Made by a program: the position numbers and the translations under genes
Shown: in pieces, positions 1 through 11,333 of the stretch
How the letters are laid out: every line of letters starts with the position of its first letter
Position numbering within the stretch: position 1 is the first letter of the stretch
NCBI GenBank assembly: GCA_012064415.1
Contig: SSNU01000067.1
Span: 219,607-283,606, forward strand
Direction: 5' to 3'
DNA length: 64,000 nucleotides
From: Gyrodactylus bullatarudis
Lineage: Eukaryota; Platyhelminthes; Monogenea; Gyrodactylidea; Gyrodactylidae
The notes under the pieces: generated by a model
Told to the model about the DNA's origin: nothing
The model's database searches: none
Seen by the model: the letters and a program-made list of their open reading frames with translations, nothing else

Positions 1-589
1 CGATTGATTAATTAGCCAATCAGAAATGCTTCTCGACTAAGTTGGTCTGAAGAGTCTCAAGACTATAAAATCTAAACTACTTGAAAAAAAATAAATAAGA
101 GGACTTTAATTTCTAAATTTCATTTTATGCCCTGATTGATTCTTTAAACTAAAAAGTGCTTGGTTGAAAAATTAGATAGATAGAAATTAAAACAAGTTAA
201 TTAGCGTGGACGAACTTATCAAAAGTATTTCTGATAATCAATCATTTTTCTCTCAAAGATTTCAACCCTCTAGGATAATAGTATCAGTAAATACTCTTAT
301 AAAGGTAAGCAATGTTGTGTATTTCATCAAAATTTTCATTTGTTCATTCAAATAGATAGAAAGCATATATACCTCATGTACATCTAATGGTTGTGTATAA
401 CCATAGACAGTTGTGTCATTACGAATAGTTGACCTAACCCTCGCCTTGTATTTTCTCTGAATGTTTCTTTTTAACAATCTTGACATGAAAATAACAATTA
501 ATATTGATTTTGTATGTAAATCCAAGTAAGTCTTTTATCAAAACATGAACTAAAAGAAAAAGAAACAGCTATATATAATTGGAAGATCC
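1..589. other. Gene-free AT-rich sequence
   Basis: No gene supported. Positions 50-75 contain a hammerhead-like CTGAAGA followed by a GTCT/AGAC hairpin, but the GAAA needed after it is absent, so it is not called. Confidence 0.5.
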
Positions 590-801
590 TTAACCCTTTC
601 GGTGCCGAGACTATTTCACAATTTTTATAAAAACCAAAATTTAGCTATGAAGATACCAAGTTATTTGGCCTAAAATATTGCTAATGCAAGACTCACATTG
701 TGGGCTTCAATTTAAACTTTAATTGATCCAGAAACCTATAAAACTGGTAGATTTTTAAAAAATTTGGAAAATGGACATTTATTAGGCACCGAAAGGGTTA
801 A
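590..801. mobile_element. TTAA-flanked MITE (piggyBac-type), about 212 bp
   Basis: The ends are a perfect 17-bp inverted repeat, TTAACCCTTTCGGTGCC on the left and its exact complement on the right. TTAA at both edges is the piggyBac-superfamily target duplication. The interior is non-coding. It is a short non-autonomous element, mobilised, by inference, by a piggyBac transposase elsewhere. The perfect ends suggest a fairly young insertion compared with most repeats in this window. Confidence 0.85.
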
Positions 802-1134
802 AGCTCCAGAGACTGAAAAAATATAGAGGAATTTTTTTAAAAATAAACTCAAAAAGATTAAAGAAAGAAACCACACCGGAAAATATATTCTAAACGAAAA
901 GTTGGTTTTTGAAAAAATGGCATATTCGTTATTCGGCGTATTTTGAAATGATAAAAAATAAGGATCACGATATATTTTATAGACCTTCCAAGAGAGATTT
1001 CAATTCTTTCTTCATCAAGCTCACGTATCAGCTTTGTGTTAAATATTCATAAATTAATCAAAATAATAATATAATTTAACAAACATATCCTATGATTTCA
1101 ATATTCTATTATCTTGCTTTAATTTTCTCTTTAC
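802..1134. other. No feature seen
   Basis: AT-rich sequence without recognisable coding potential or repeat similarity to the rest of the window. Confidence 0.4.
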
Positions 1135-1490
1135 CAAGTATGACTTATCTGATTGTCAGAACCTCCAATTCCGAAGCAAAAAAATTATTCTGACTATTCT
1201 CATCTCCGGCCTATCTCATCTCTCAATATTTTTCTATCGATTATCGACCGATTTCTAACTTCAGAAAATAAGTCATCATTACCAGTGCCCTTCCTCGATT
1301 CATCTCAACATAGTTTCCTCCCCCGCAAAAACACTTCGCAAACGAGTTGATATAAATTCCGGGGTTCCCCAAGGATCAACTATCGGCCCTCTTCTTTTTA
1401 ATCTTTGTTTCGCTGAAATTCAGCTCCCAAAGGATATTGAGGGTGTCCTTTTAAAATATGCGGATGATTTGAAATTCATCTTCTTTTTTT
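1135..1490 (+). pseudogene. LINE reverse transcriptase fragment (upstream half)
   Basis: Broken reading frames give typical non-LTR reverse transcriptase blocks: SDYSHLRPISSLN near 1185 (finger region), then after a frameshift SGVPQGSTIGPLLFNL near 1356 and YADDLKF near 1460, which is the catalytic YxDD box. The reading stops at about 1490, where other insertions begin, and the thumb and C-terminal part of the same type resumes at 2616. Jockey/CR1-like affinity is likely but the clade cannot be fixed from this piece. No function remains. Confidence 0.8.
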
Positions 1491-1685
1491 TGAAATCGAA
1501 CATTTTTATTTATATACAGAATTATAATGAATAAGGAAAGTACAAAAAGAGAACAGAGAAAGAGTGTTCAATGTGCCCGGTGTGGAAGGGTTTGAACCTT
1601 GGATGAGAGGTGAGAGAGATACCACTACGCTACGCTCTTTAAAGTAAATAATGCTCTTGACATTATTAAAATCAAGGGTTTTTTA
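1491..1685 (-). repeat. tRNA-like (SINE-type) insertion
   Basis: On the minus strand, 1645 down to about 1575 contains an A-box-like TAGCGTAGTGG and, about 33 nt further, a B-box-like GGTTCAAACCC, the spacing of an RNA polymerase III internal promoter. The cloverleaf is not intact, so a tRNA-derived SINE fragment is preferred over a tRNA gene. It lies between the LINE half and the MULE. Confidence 0.5.
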
Positions 1686-2615
1686 GGGAAATAATAGTGG
1701 TTAACAGGGGTATTTTGAAAAATGCCATGATTTTTTTGAAAAATGCCGGGACACACCGGAATATTTTTGAAAAATGCCGTGAAATATTTCAATTTTTTTC
1801 TAAATCTCTATCTTGATGTAAGTTTGCTTGGTTTTCGAGAATTCGACACCCAAATTCGACTCAAAAACTCCTCTGTGGCTGATTACTTAGAGGAAATCGA
1901 TCCTTCAAATTGGGCAGAACATGCTTTTCCTAAGTGCCGCTATGCACAAACAAATGAGCCATACACAGATTATTTCACAAAGATTTTCGATAAGATTCTT
2001 GGGATTGCATGGACCTTGGATGTTTTCCCATCTGTTAAAGAGCAACATTTTCGTGTTTGTCAAGACCTTTCGAATAAGGTATATAGGAACGTTGACATTG
2101 GTAACAATAAATGCTCGTGTGAATTCGGTGAGCATAACGGAATTCCGTGCGCACATATCATAGCCACTTATATTCATTTATAAAAACCTTTCGAGCATAT
2201 GGTTGCGAAACATTTCAAAGTTAATGAAATGATCAAAATGTACGGCAATGAATTGATTTACTGCGACATAAATAAACTCGCGGAAACAGATTTGATAGGT
2301 AAAGACAAGATCTCTCAGCGAGGACAGCTAAAGAAAAAGAGATTCAGATCTAAGGCAGAAAAAATTTTGTGAAAATTTCGTTGAATACACTTGGATCCAT
2401 TGACTTTTTCTTATGTTTTTTTCGTAATCCCTTGAATTGAGAAATCTTGGCAACACGATATCAAGACGAAAACTAAGCAAACTTACATCAAGATAGATTA
2501 GAAAAAAATTGAAAAATTTTTCAAAAATATTCCGGTGTGTCACGGCATTTTTCAAAAAAGTGTCAGAAACTGATGGCATTTTTCAAAATAGCCCTGTCAA
2601 CCACTATTATTTCCC
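1686..2615. mobile_element. MULE (Mutator-like) element with ~150-bp terminal inverted repeats
   Basis: Left arm 1686-1835 and right arm about 2465-2615 are imperfect inverted copies, starting with GGGAAATAATAGTGGTT. Long TIRs are typical of MULEs, and the interior encodes the C-terminus of a Mutator-type transposase. No clear 9-bp target duplication is seen. The element sits inside a LINE, whose reading resumes directly at 2616, so the LINE is older. Confidence 0.85.
1840..2369 (+). pseudogene. MULE transposase C-terminal relic with SWIM zinc finger
   Basis: The first frame (to 2183) ends in a SWIM zinc-finger pattern CSCEFGEHNGIPCAHIIA (CxC...CxH), which follows the DDE domain in Mutator-like transposases. 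After a frameshift near 2185 the reading continues HFKVNEMIKMYGNELIYC and then RGQLKKKRFRS, matching the basic GRPKKKR tail usual at the end of these proteins. The catalytic DDE core is missing, so this is a truncated, inactive copy. Confidence 0.8.
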
Positions 2616-3344
2616 AGATAACCCCAGAATTAATCACAACTTCTCCCTTCTTAAAGATTCCCTTGAGGCCATGGGGCTCTATATTAATAGAGATAAATGC
2701 AAAATAATGCTCCTATCTGGTCTCCCTGCAACCCTCTTGGAATCTCTTCTACTTCCTGGATAAATTGTCTCCTCAACTTCCGACCTGGGTTTCAGTATCG
2801 TCTCTAATTTAAAAATTGATCCATTGTCTAATTTACCTAGAATTAAGTCTCATTATATATTCATTATAAAAAAATTCTCGCTATCCTGTAATGTAAGATT
2901 AAAAGCGTATAAATCTTTTATTCTTCCTCTTTTTGATTATATCTCTCCTATCTTACCTAAAATTAATAACTCTCATTGTTTGGAAATAGAAAGATCCGAT
3001 ATAGATTATTACATTCCATTTACCCTCACCTTGACTCTTATAATGCACTTATCTCTGTCTCAGGGCTTCAACCACTCTGGGTTCGTAGATATGCATTCTT
3101 AGTGAAAAAATTCTCGGAAACTTATTCCCCAGCTCAAAGTAGCTATAATCTCCGTAATGATAAATTTAACTCTAATTTTTTATTGTCTGCTTTTAACTCC
3201 ATTTACACAAAATTCGATTTAGCTGACTGTGAGAACCCTACTAATCTAAAATTAGTAATGTCTCACATTAGATCCAAATTAGATTATTCCATTTCCCTTC
3301 TCTATTCTTATCTTCATAAACCAGATGATTAATGAATTTCATAT
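2616..3344 (+). pseudogene. LINE reverse transcriptase C-terminal fragment (downstream half)
   Basis: Continuation of the LINE split by the MULE. Recognisable blocks: LKDSLEAMGLYINRDKCKIM (after the YADD box), TSDLGFSI, then LKAYKSFILPLFDYISPIL, the conserved post-RT SLVLPHLDY block, and the 3' end ISHIRSKLDYS-like, with stop near 3332. Several frameshifts and a stop at 2761 make it non-functional. Similar C-termini recur at 4429, 13720, 35889, 36505, 38783 and 41139. Confidence 0.8.
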
Positions 3345-3575
3345 TTTATGAAAGAAGAAGATGATGCCAGTTATTTCACAAATAAGGCCTTTATTTCGGG
3401 CATACTCATCAGTGTGATACATGCCATATAAGTACAAATTTGCAAAAAAGGAAATATACAATCATTGGTGCATTTCTATTACACTTATGATTGGTCAATC
3501 CCTGTTACCAGGGTTGACCTGACTTTTTGGTTCATTATAATAATTTTAATATTTAGATAATTACAGATACGATTA
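3345..3575. repeat. Left arm of a 1.9-kb inverted-repeat element
   Basis: 231 bp that is a near-perfect inverted copy of 5048-5279. The arms enclose the Penelope GIY-YIG relic and a LINE fragment. Penelope-like elements are known to carry LTR-like repeats in direct or inverted orientation, and this pair fits the inverted form. Contains a hammerhead ribozyme on the minus strand. Confidence 0.85.
3376..3417 (-). ncRNA. Hammerhead ribozyme (left arm copy)
   Basis: Read on the minus strand: helix I UCACA, core CUGAUGA, 8-nt segment GUAUGCCC, GAA, helix III AUAA-AGGCC-UUAU, cleavage base U, helix I UGUGA. All invariant core bases are present and helix I pairs fully (5 bp). Helix II has only the G10.1-C11.1 pair. 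The loop AUGCC is complementary to GGCAU just upstream of helix I, a possible loop contact. It is in sense orientation with the GIY-YIG relic, at its 3' side. Confidence 0.75.
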
Positions 3576-3654
3576 CAATTAATCCAATGCATAGTTAATT
3601 AATATTAATAGTAGAAAGTTCATTTGAATAGACATTGAAATTAGGATTAACACC

Positions 3655-4377
3655 TCATTGTGAAAGAGTGTAAAAATCTGTAATTTGCCTATTCACTTCC
3701 ACTTCAGCTCTCATTCGTTTTCTCAAGGGGGGTTGGGATGCAGATAGTAGGTTGGGCTTTGGCTTGAGGAGATTCATTGGTTTGACATGGTTCTTTTGTA
3801 CGCAGAGATTTGGCTTTTCTTCATTAATTAAATAAGCTTCAACGCCTTTTAACATGCTAACGTTGTTTCCATGGGATTTGTAGATAATTTCAAAGTTTTT
3901 AGGGGAAACATTGGCTTTGCATGTTCTAAGGTGATCTCTGACAGCGGTCTTCCCTTTGTGGATGTGCTCGTCCACTCTGTCCTCTAGTCTCCTAGTGGTG
4001 TGACCTATGTAAACTGCATCACATGGACATTTGAATCTGTATACTATATGAGTCTGCTTTGAATCATCTATTGAGTCTTTTGAAGAATTGTTGAGCATCT
4101 TATTGGTTTTGTAGACGACCCTGAGTAAAGCATGAGGATAGGCTTCATTGAAGGCAGTTGTGATCTTCTTTTGAAAGGTTGCGATTGCTAGATCCCCTTT
4201 GAAGGGTAAGTTGAGAACAGCCTGGCCATCGTTCGTTTCATTTGGCTTTTTCTTTGGCGTATACAGTTTTGAGAGTCTATCGTTGATAAGTTCAATCGGG
4301 TAGTCGTTTGCTAAGAATATACATATAAGTTTTTCCAGTTCACTTTCCCAAACATGAACATTACATGGACGACACAT
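3655..4377 (-). pseudogene. Penelope-like element fragment: linker and GIY-YIG endonuclease
   Basis: A 240-residue open frame. Around residues 114-190 it shows the Penelope-type GIY-YIG nuclease: YRFKCPCDAVYIGHTTRRLE (CxC before the YIG box), DRVDEH with the catalytic-helix Arg, and the C-terminal KPNLCVQKN found in this family. The N-terminal part (CRPCNVHVW, then LNLPFKGDLA) is the region between reverse transcriptase and nuclease. The reverse transcriptase is absent, so the copy is 5' truncated and dead, though the frame is still open. Flanked by inverted arms. Confidence 0.85.
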
Positions 4378-4384
4378 GGTAGTG

Positions 4385-5046
4385 AAGATAAATAGGCCAT
4401 CAAAGAATTTTCAATAGTCATTCTGGAATTAGTGGAGATTAGAATATAGAAGACTTTTAGTATAGTCAAGTTTAGAACGAATATGTGACATAATAGATTT
4501 TATACTAGAGAGATTATTACATTCACATAATTTATATTTACTATCTATCATATTATATGCAGAGAGTAGATAGTGATCTGAGAATGATGATCTTCTTAAA
4601 TTATAGAAATTTTCGACTAATTGAGATGAATTAATAAAAGTTTTTACAATAATAGCATATCTTCGTAACCAAAGGGGATTTAACCCCGAGGTTGAGATAC
4701 GATCATTGTATGACGCTTGGTCAGGATAGAGAAAAAATAAAAATTTGGATTGAACATGTTCAATCTCCAAGGATTTTTCACTGCTTAATGATGGGGCTAG
4801 AGGTGAAATATAGTCAAGATAACTAAGAACTAAGGCTTTGTAACCTTTTAGTCTCAAGTTAACTGATTTAGAAAATTTTAGAATTGAGTATATTCGAGAG
4901 TTTATTTGAGTCAGATTTGAAAGTGGATTAATTTTAAGTCCATTAAAGATACTGAAACCGAGGTCTGAAGTTGAGGAGACAATTTCTCCAGGAAGTAGAA
5001 GCGATTCCAAGAGAGTTGCAGGGAGACCGCATGGGAGTAATAATTT
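4385..5046 (-). pseudogene. LINE reverse transcriptase C-terminal fragment
   Basis: Open minus-strand frame 4429-5010 (193 residues, readable to about 5046) with TSDLGFSIF, LRLKGYKALVLSYLDYISPL and a C-terminus IMSHIRSKLDYTKSLLYSN. About 45 bp of 3' UTR follow. Its 5' truncation abuts the right arm at 5047 exactly, and its 3' side abuts the Penelope fragment, so either the Penelope copy inserted beside it or the two were joined when the inverted structure formed. Confidence 0.8.
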
Positions 5047-5047
5047 A

Positions 5048-5279
5048 GTAATCGTATCTGTAATTATCTAAATATTAAAATTATTATAATGAACCAAAAA
5101 GTTAGGTCAACCCTGGTAACAGGGATTGACCAATCATAAGTGTAATAGAAATACACCAATGATTGTATATTTCCTTTTTTGCAAATTTGTACTTATATGG
5201 CATGTATCACACTGATGAGTATGCCCGAAATAAAGGCCTTATTTGTGAAATAACTGGCATCATCTTCTTCTTTCATAAA
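5048..5279. repeat. Right arm of the 1.9-kb inverted-repeat element
   Basis: Inverted partner of 3345-3575 with only scattered differences. Contains a hammerhead on the plus strand, so the two ribozymes of the element face each other. Confidence 0.85.
5207..5248 (+). ncRNA. Hammerhead ribozyme (right arm copy)
   Basis: Same sequence as the left-arm ribozyme, inverted: UCACA, CUGAUGA, GUAUGCCC, GAA, helix III with a 5-nt loop, U at the cleavage position, UGUGA. Complete core. Confidence 0.75.
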
Positions 5280-8014
5280 TCATGACTTCGGTGGCCCAGC
5301 TCAAAACCGATGTGCGTAAGCACTTAACAGAACAGAATTTCATATTATTCTATATCCGATTATTTTTTTGCTATATTTTGTATACTTAATTTTCAAATAT
5401 AAGAGCTTGTTTCTAGCAAAAAAATTTTTTTCTTTGTGAGTTTCTTTCATACCAGTATCGGTGAGATCCATTGGTAAGCTTCAACGACATGGGCTAATCC
5501 ATTACCAAATAAGACGTTCCTGTGGGATATATTACCTAAGCACCCAGAACGAAACCTTTGTAAGTGCTGTACTATTAATTTACTTATAGGGTTGAATTTT
5601 TTCGGACAATCATTGGTATTATTGAGTCAGATTTGAATGCACGAAAATAAACTGAAGGTTTTCATCTCCTAAAATTGATAGCATTTTAAAAATATATTTC
5701 CCATAATATGAGTCATACAATTCTTTTGCAATAGTGGAAAGTTGGTGAATTAAAACAAGAATAGGGCTTGTCCCACCCTTCTTCATGGGAGAACAACAAT
5801 AAACTTTCTGTGTCTCTCTTTTCTTGAATAAAATTTCTCTTCCCACCTCTGATACATGTTATACTATTGTATTAGTATTATCAATATAGGGAGAAGACAC
5901 TTGAATTTCATCATGGTCAAAGTGAGTAAAAACTCCAAGAACCCTTAGAAAAGAATCAGCTGTTCTCTTAGATTTTTGTCGTTGAATGTTGAAAAAAAGC
6001 ACCTGATAAAACCAAAGTAAAATCGACAGCTGGGAAAGATGACCATCAAAAATTTGTTCTAGGGTTCATGCGACCACTATTTGATAAATCACTAGAGTCA
6101 TTTTGAAAGCATATTAGAAAAATTAATTCCCTTTATTTTTCTTACATCAGAAATTTCTCATGGTTAAGCGTAGACTGAGAACAGTATTGAATCCCCCCCT
6201 CTTTTTACAACTTTCAAGCCCTTTTTAGTGTCTACTTAGCTATGGAAAATAGGTAATTTCATATTAAAATTTCTGCCCGATCTGGCAGCGCTATATATCT
6301 TTTGTTGATTGAATTTTGACTTTCTTCGCTTGCTAAACCTGAATATGCCGAACAGCTCCCTGAAGAACTACTTATTCCAAAATTATGAATTTGGTTCTGT
6401 AATTGAACCAGTGTTTGTCAAAACTATATCATCTAATTTTTGGCTCTAAAATGAGTTATCTTTTAACATAAGGAGATACGATCAAGAAGACGATCACATA
6501 CTTGAAATCTATAGTTATAATCTTACGTTTCAAGAAAGTTAATCAATTAATATTCAACTCTATACATTATAGCCAGGATTCGAACCCAGGTACTTTGACT
6601 TATTAAAAACTATTAAAGAAAAAACTATTAGGAAAACCCGAGATTAATCTAGAACTCAATCTTCTTGAGTTTTGCCCTGAAAAATAGTTTAGTATTACGC
6701 CCGACAATTTTCTGATATGGCATATGCAATGCATATTATGCATAAATAAAGAGGTGCTTATATAAATACTAAGGTTCATTTCTGTTTAATCTAAAAGATA
6801 TCAAGAGTTTTTATGAATTGTGAATCCTGAATGCAACTCTATTCTCGTGAAAGAAAAAGGGTGTTTTTTTCTACAACATTGTACAAATCAAATATTTGCT
6901 CGAATTATGTTACATCGAACGATTTAAGTCGTTCTTTTAATATTCTCAAGAAGAACTATGTTCTTTTTATAATTTGATAATGAGTATATTAGCATTATAT
7001 AACACTCAGTTAACATATATCTCATAAATTACATTCTGTTGGATTACAGAACAACTTAGATAATGAATATTTAAGGGAAGGGGGGGGGTGAAATTTATCC
7101 CATTTTCATTTTATGGAGCTGTTTATTGATTTCATAAATTAGCAATTCAGCCCCTATGGACATAATTCTTTCCATTTCTAAAAATTAATTTCGATTAAAA
7201 AGGATCCGGGATTTAGAAATTTTTCTCCTTTCTGAAATATCAATGGCATTAATAAGCATGGCTAGCGAATATTTACTTGAATAGTTTGTGATACACTATC
7301 AAAAAAATCATTGGAAAAAGTCTGGCGTGGAGAATTTCTTTAGGATCATCATTTCAAAACTTCTCATTTTTTCGAAATCTAAAAGTTTTTAAAATTTTCA
7401 AAATCCCATTCTTTTGAAACCTTAAACTTTAGTTTGTATAAATGAAAAAAAGTGAAGTGTTATCGAAAAAATATTATTTTCTTTCATGCAACTTTATATC
7501 GATCCCACAGAAAATCCGTCAAGAAATGTACATTTGGTGTTCATTTAGGGTAGAGTGAAATCTGTAACCAAAAAAAGATGCTTCGTCATTCATGCTTAAA
7601 AAGCGTAAAAATTTTCAAATCGTCGCCCAATTTACAATTTATTCTTACTACGTAACCACTAGGATCTTGATTATCTTGGTCCTTTAATGGGTTTCAAACC
7701 TAATTTTAGGTTGCTTTGACTACAATACTTTTTCTAGCATTTAAAAACTGAAAAATATTTATTTTCATATTAACTAGCTGATGTCAAAAATATAGCGTAG
7801 TAAATTTCTATATTGAGAATAGCACATCCCCGGATTTCACGAATCAGATGGGGTAATAAATTCATTCAATCTATGTTTCGAACTCATCTTTTTCTTGTAT
7901 TGTCTGATTTGTTGAAGGGTATAGAAAAGATTAAGGCTTAAAGAATGTAGCAATCCTGGTCGATTATGTGTGAAAACGAATGTCATACATTCAAAGTTTA
8001 GAAATAATTAATAA
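5280..8014. other. Gene-free region with small repeat relics
   Basis: No gene seen. Two relics stand out. Positions 6343-6447 read as a short frame starting MPNSSLKNYLFQNY that recurs inverted at 26560-26620. Positions 6566-6602 (minus strand) carry CTGGGTTCGAATCCTGGCTA, the B-box half of the tRNA-like sequence at 54645-54717. Confidence 0.5.
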
Positions 8015-8310
8015 CTCAAAATTTCCTTATTCAAACGTTGAGATTACTCTTCAAATGAGTACAGAAAGTAAAGTATAAATGACTGGGCATATATATATTT
8101 ATTTATCTTTAACCACCTTGGAAATATACTCAGTTTTAAATGACAGGCACTCGGATTAACTTTGAGGATAAATTTAATTTCTCTCAAGATAGGCATCAAA
8201 GAAGAGTTACTCTTCATTTCGAAAGACGATAAAAGGTGAAATATTAAAAAACTAATTTACATCAAGTTATGAATTTCATGATTTTGACAAAGAACTCAAT
8301 ATTTTTCCCG
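8015..8310. repeat. Unclassified interspersed repeat, copy 1
   Basis: Similar to 37735-38345 with the MITE of that copy removed. Shared landmarks: CAAACGTTGAGATTACTCTT and, further on, AACTTTGAGGATAAATTTAA. This copy keeps the unoccupied TTAA site. Confidence 0.7.
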
Positions 8311-11079
8311 GATAGTCAGATATTACTTGTTGGAATACAAAAAAATTCAATCTAATAAAAAGATTCTTTGAATTTCGATTAAATTTTTATATAGAGCGAT
8401 TTAATTCAAAAAATGCCCAAATTTTTGTCATAGTATTGACTTTGGTGGAATTTTATTTTGTTTCAACATTATGAGCTCATTTCATTAGGATTTTCAAAAG
8501 ATTCTTGTCTTGTAGAAAAATATTTAGTTGAAACTTTTCGTGAATCCCTAATTCTTAATAATTTATTATCATAAGTATCTTATCTAACTTTATAGGGAAA
8601 TGAGTTAATTCTTGTGTGGTCTTGCACTCTGAAAATTTCTATTCCCTTGACGTTAACGGTTAAAAAATATGTCGTTATTTGTTTACATTTGTTACATAAA
8701 TTCTGACACCTTCAATAAGAATATTTCACACGATTTGCAACTGTTTCGAGCTAAATCTTTCGAAAGGAATTTTGAATTAAATCCGAGTTTTATTCGTTCG
8801 CTGTTTAAGGGTTGTCTTTTTCCCAATAAAACCTTAGCAGAAAGTAAAGTTGAAATAAAAAGAAAAGAGCAGCTTAAAAGCTGAATATCCTCATTTTATT
8901 GTCAAGCTTCTAAACCCGTGTGTGTTTGGAAAAGAAACCCAAAAAAGAACAAAAGGGTATAAAATATTATGACAATAATATTTTTATCCACTTAACATGA
9001 TAGATAGGGAACAAAAACTTGAAAGGAATTTCTTCATTCTCAATTCTAGGTGCAAAGCTGTTCAAATGTAGGGAAAAACTGGTATTATGATATACGTTTA
9101 TATCATCTGACCTTTATCGTTAAAGTTGAATAGGTGAAGAAGCAAAAACCTCACTTCCTAAATACATAACATGATTTATGCTTGTTAAGGCTGTGTTTGT
9201 GTATGGGGAAAATAATCGATTGAATAACATTTCCTTGTGAAGTACTAAAACATTGATTGGATATTGGTATTATTATTAGCTCTTTTATAACCCAAAAGAT
9301 GTCCCATTACATCCTATGGGAATTTTTCAATACGAACAAAGGAAAAGATTTAAATTTTAAAATTATTTTTATTTTTAAAAGAAGGGGGATTAAAAAGAGG
9401 CCTGCATCAATATCAAATGACTTTGAACAAGTCGATGATAGAAAAATGGTTGATATTTTATTTGTAGAGAGGGGGGTAAGGCGATAGGAAAGCCTCGTCT
9501 GCATTTAATACACTCTTTAATGGTGAAAGGCTTGTCCTCAAATTCAAGTTTAAAAATGAGATATTCCCAGTGTACTAAAAAGAGGGGCAATTAATTGGCA
9601 GTGGGATTTTAAAAATGATATGAAGAAAACTCTGTCGAATCTTTGAAAGAAAGCAGATGGTTTCTCCATATCTGAGAATTTAAATCTTTTCAATTTTGAC
9701 ATTAGAAAAAAGTGAGATTTTGTAAAGATAAATCATCAGAGGAAAGATCTCTGATAAGGGATTTGGTTTAAGAGTATTCAATTTGTTTGTACTTGATTCG
9801 GACCAGTTGACATCTGTCTTGAATTTAATGATCACTCATTTCAAGAACAGTCTTGTTCACCAAAGAAGTTGTTGACAATAAACACGGTAAAAAGTTTTTT
9901 ATTTAAGATCTCAGAAATGAACTGAATTTTGTTTTATTTCACCTCGAGAATTTTCTTTTTTGAAACCCCCCTGACGCAAGTCGTTAATTTCCACTTAAAA
10001 GCAATTATAGTCTTTTTGTATGTAGACAGAGAAAGTTTACAAAGTCTAAAATCAGATAAAAGAAACGATAACTAATTCATCATAGTAACTGTTCAATGAA
10101 AATAAAAAATATATATATTGAATAGCTTGATCTGAGTGAAAGAAGCAGTTATATATAGCATCTTCAATCTTTTTATTAATAACAGTATATAGATAATACT
10201 GACTTTTATGACAATTGTACACTTAATTAAACATGATAAACAGACTTATATAGGGGTATTAAAATTACTTTTTATTTATACATTCTCTTGGTCGCTCACT
10301 TATATCTGTACACTCATAAGATAATCAGTAAACTGAAGATTCAGTCGTCAAATGCGTACGCATATTTCATTTACTGAATAAAGCCAAAAAGAAAAGTTTG
10401 TATTTATTATCTGTATTGTATACACATTCGTGTATATATCGTCTATATAGGTAGAACAACAGCAATATGATAGGTAATTTGATGTGTCTATAGCTTTTAC
10501 CAAGGTGACCAAATAATAATGAGCAAATACTGACGCATCAAAAATAACGCAATAATAACCATTTATCAGTAATTTTAGCTTTGTTTCTTTCACCGCCAGT
10601 TATCTAGTAGTTAGATCCTTTAGTTATTTTTTTTCTTAAACGAGAGATAAGCTTATATTCAACCATCCTCATCCTGATTGCGGTACTTATTTCCCTGGAT
10701 TTACGCCAAGTGGATAGTTTATTTAGCTGGAGATTATGAGGACCATCTTATTCTTGTCCAAGGTTCAATGAACACTCTTTACAAGTTCCCTTATTTGTAC
10801 AAATCATTATTTCTATGAATAAATATAAATGTTTCAATTTCAAAAAAAAACATTATAAAAATATTATTGGTAGAGAAAATTTATCTGTTAAAAAATATTG
10901 CTAATTTTTGGTTTAACACACAGGTGTTTTTCAAAATTTGTGGCCCTAATTATTATTATTCTATTTGAACGAATAATTACTTGTGAGTAAATAAATTCTC
11001 AAGTTAAAATCAATATTTTTTTGCTCTAAAACCAGTTATCTTCTAAGAGTTCTCTTCTGAGAGATATCGAGCAGGCGAT
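8311..11079. other. No gene or clear repeat seen
   Basis: AT-rich sequence. Short frames here (for example 9257-9487) overlap on both strands and show no family motif. Confidence 0.45.
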
Positions 11080-11333
11080 TGCATATTGTTTGTCGAAAGG
11101 TTATTGTTTTCAGATAGATAAAATTGGCCCTTTTGAAAATTTTCGTTTAAGCTCAAAATAATTATAAATTTCGACGACTTAAAGCAATTGAATGCTGATA
11201 TTTGGGCTCAAGATTAGACAAAGAATTCGAAACTTTTTTTCGAAAATCTCATGGCCCATTTTCGAAATTCAAAAACAGCCTGATTAAAATAGTAAAATTC
11301 TCATCTTTATGTTAACTACCTTTAGATGTTGAT
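11080..11333. repeat. Partial foldback element, family FB-A
   Basis: Decayed copy of one arm. It ends with AAAATTCTCATCTTTATGTT followed by AACTACCTTTA, matching the terminal sequence of the TA-flanked foldbacks at 26056 and 29650. Confidence 0.55.

Noticed and set aside
47..80. Hammerhead-like CTGAAGA with GTCT/AGAC hairpin
   Set aside because: The GAAA after helix II is replaced by TATAAA and no pairing helix I or III could be drawn.
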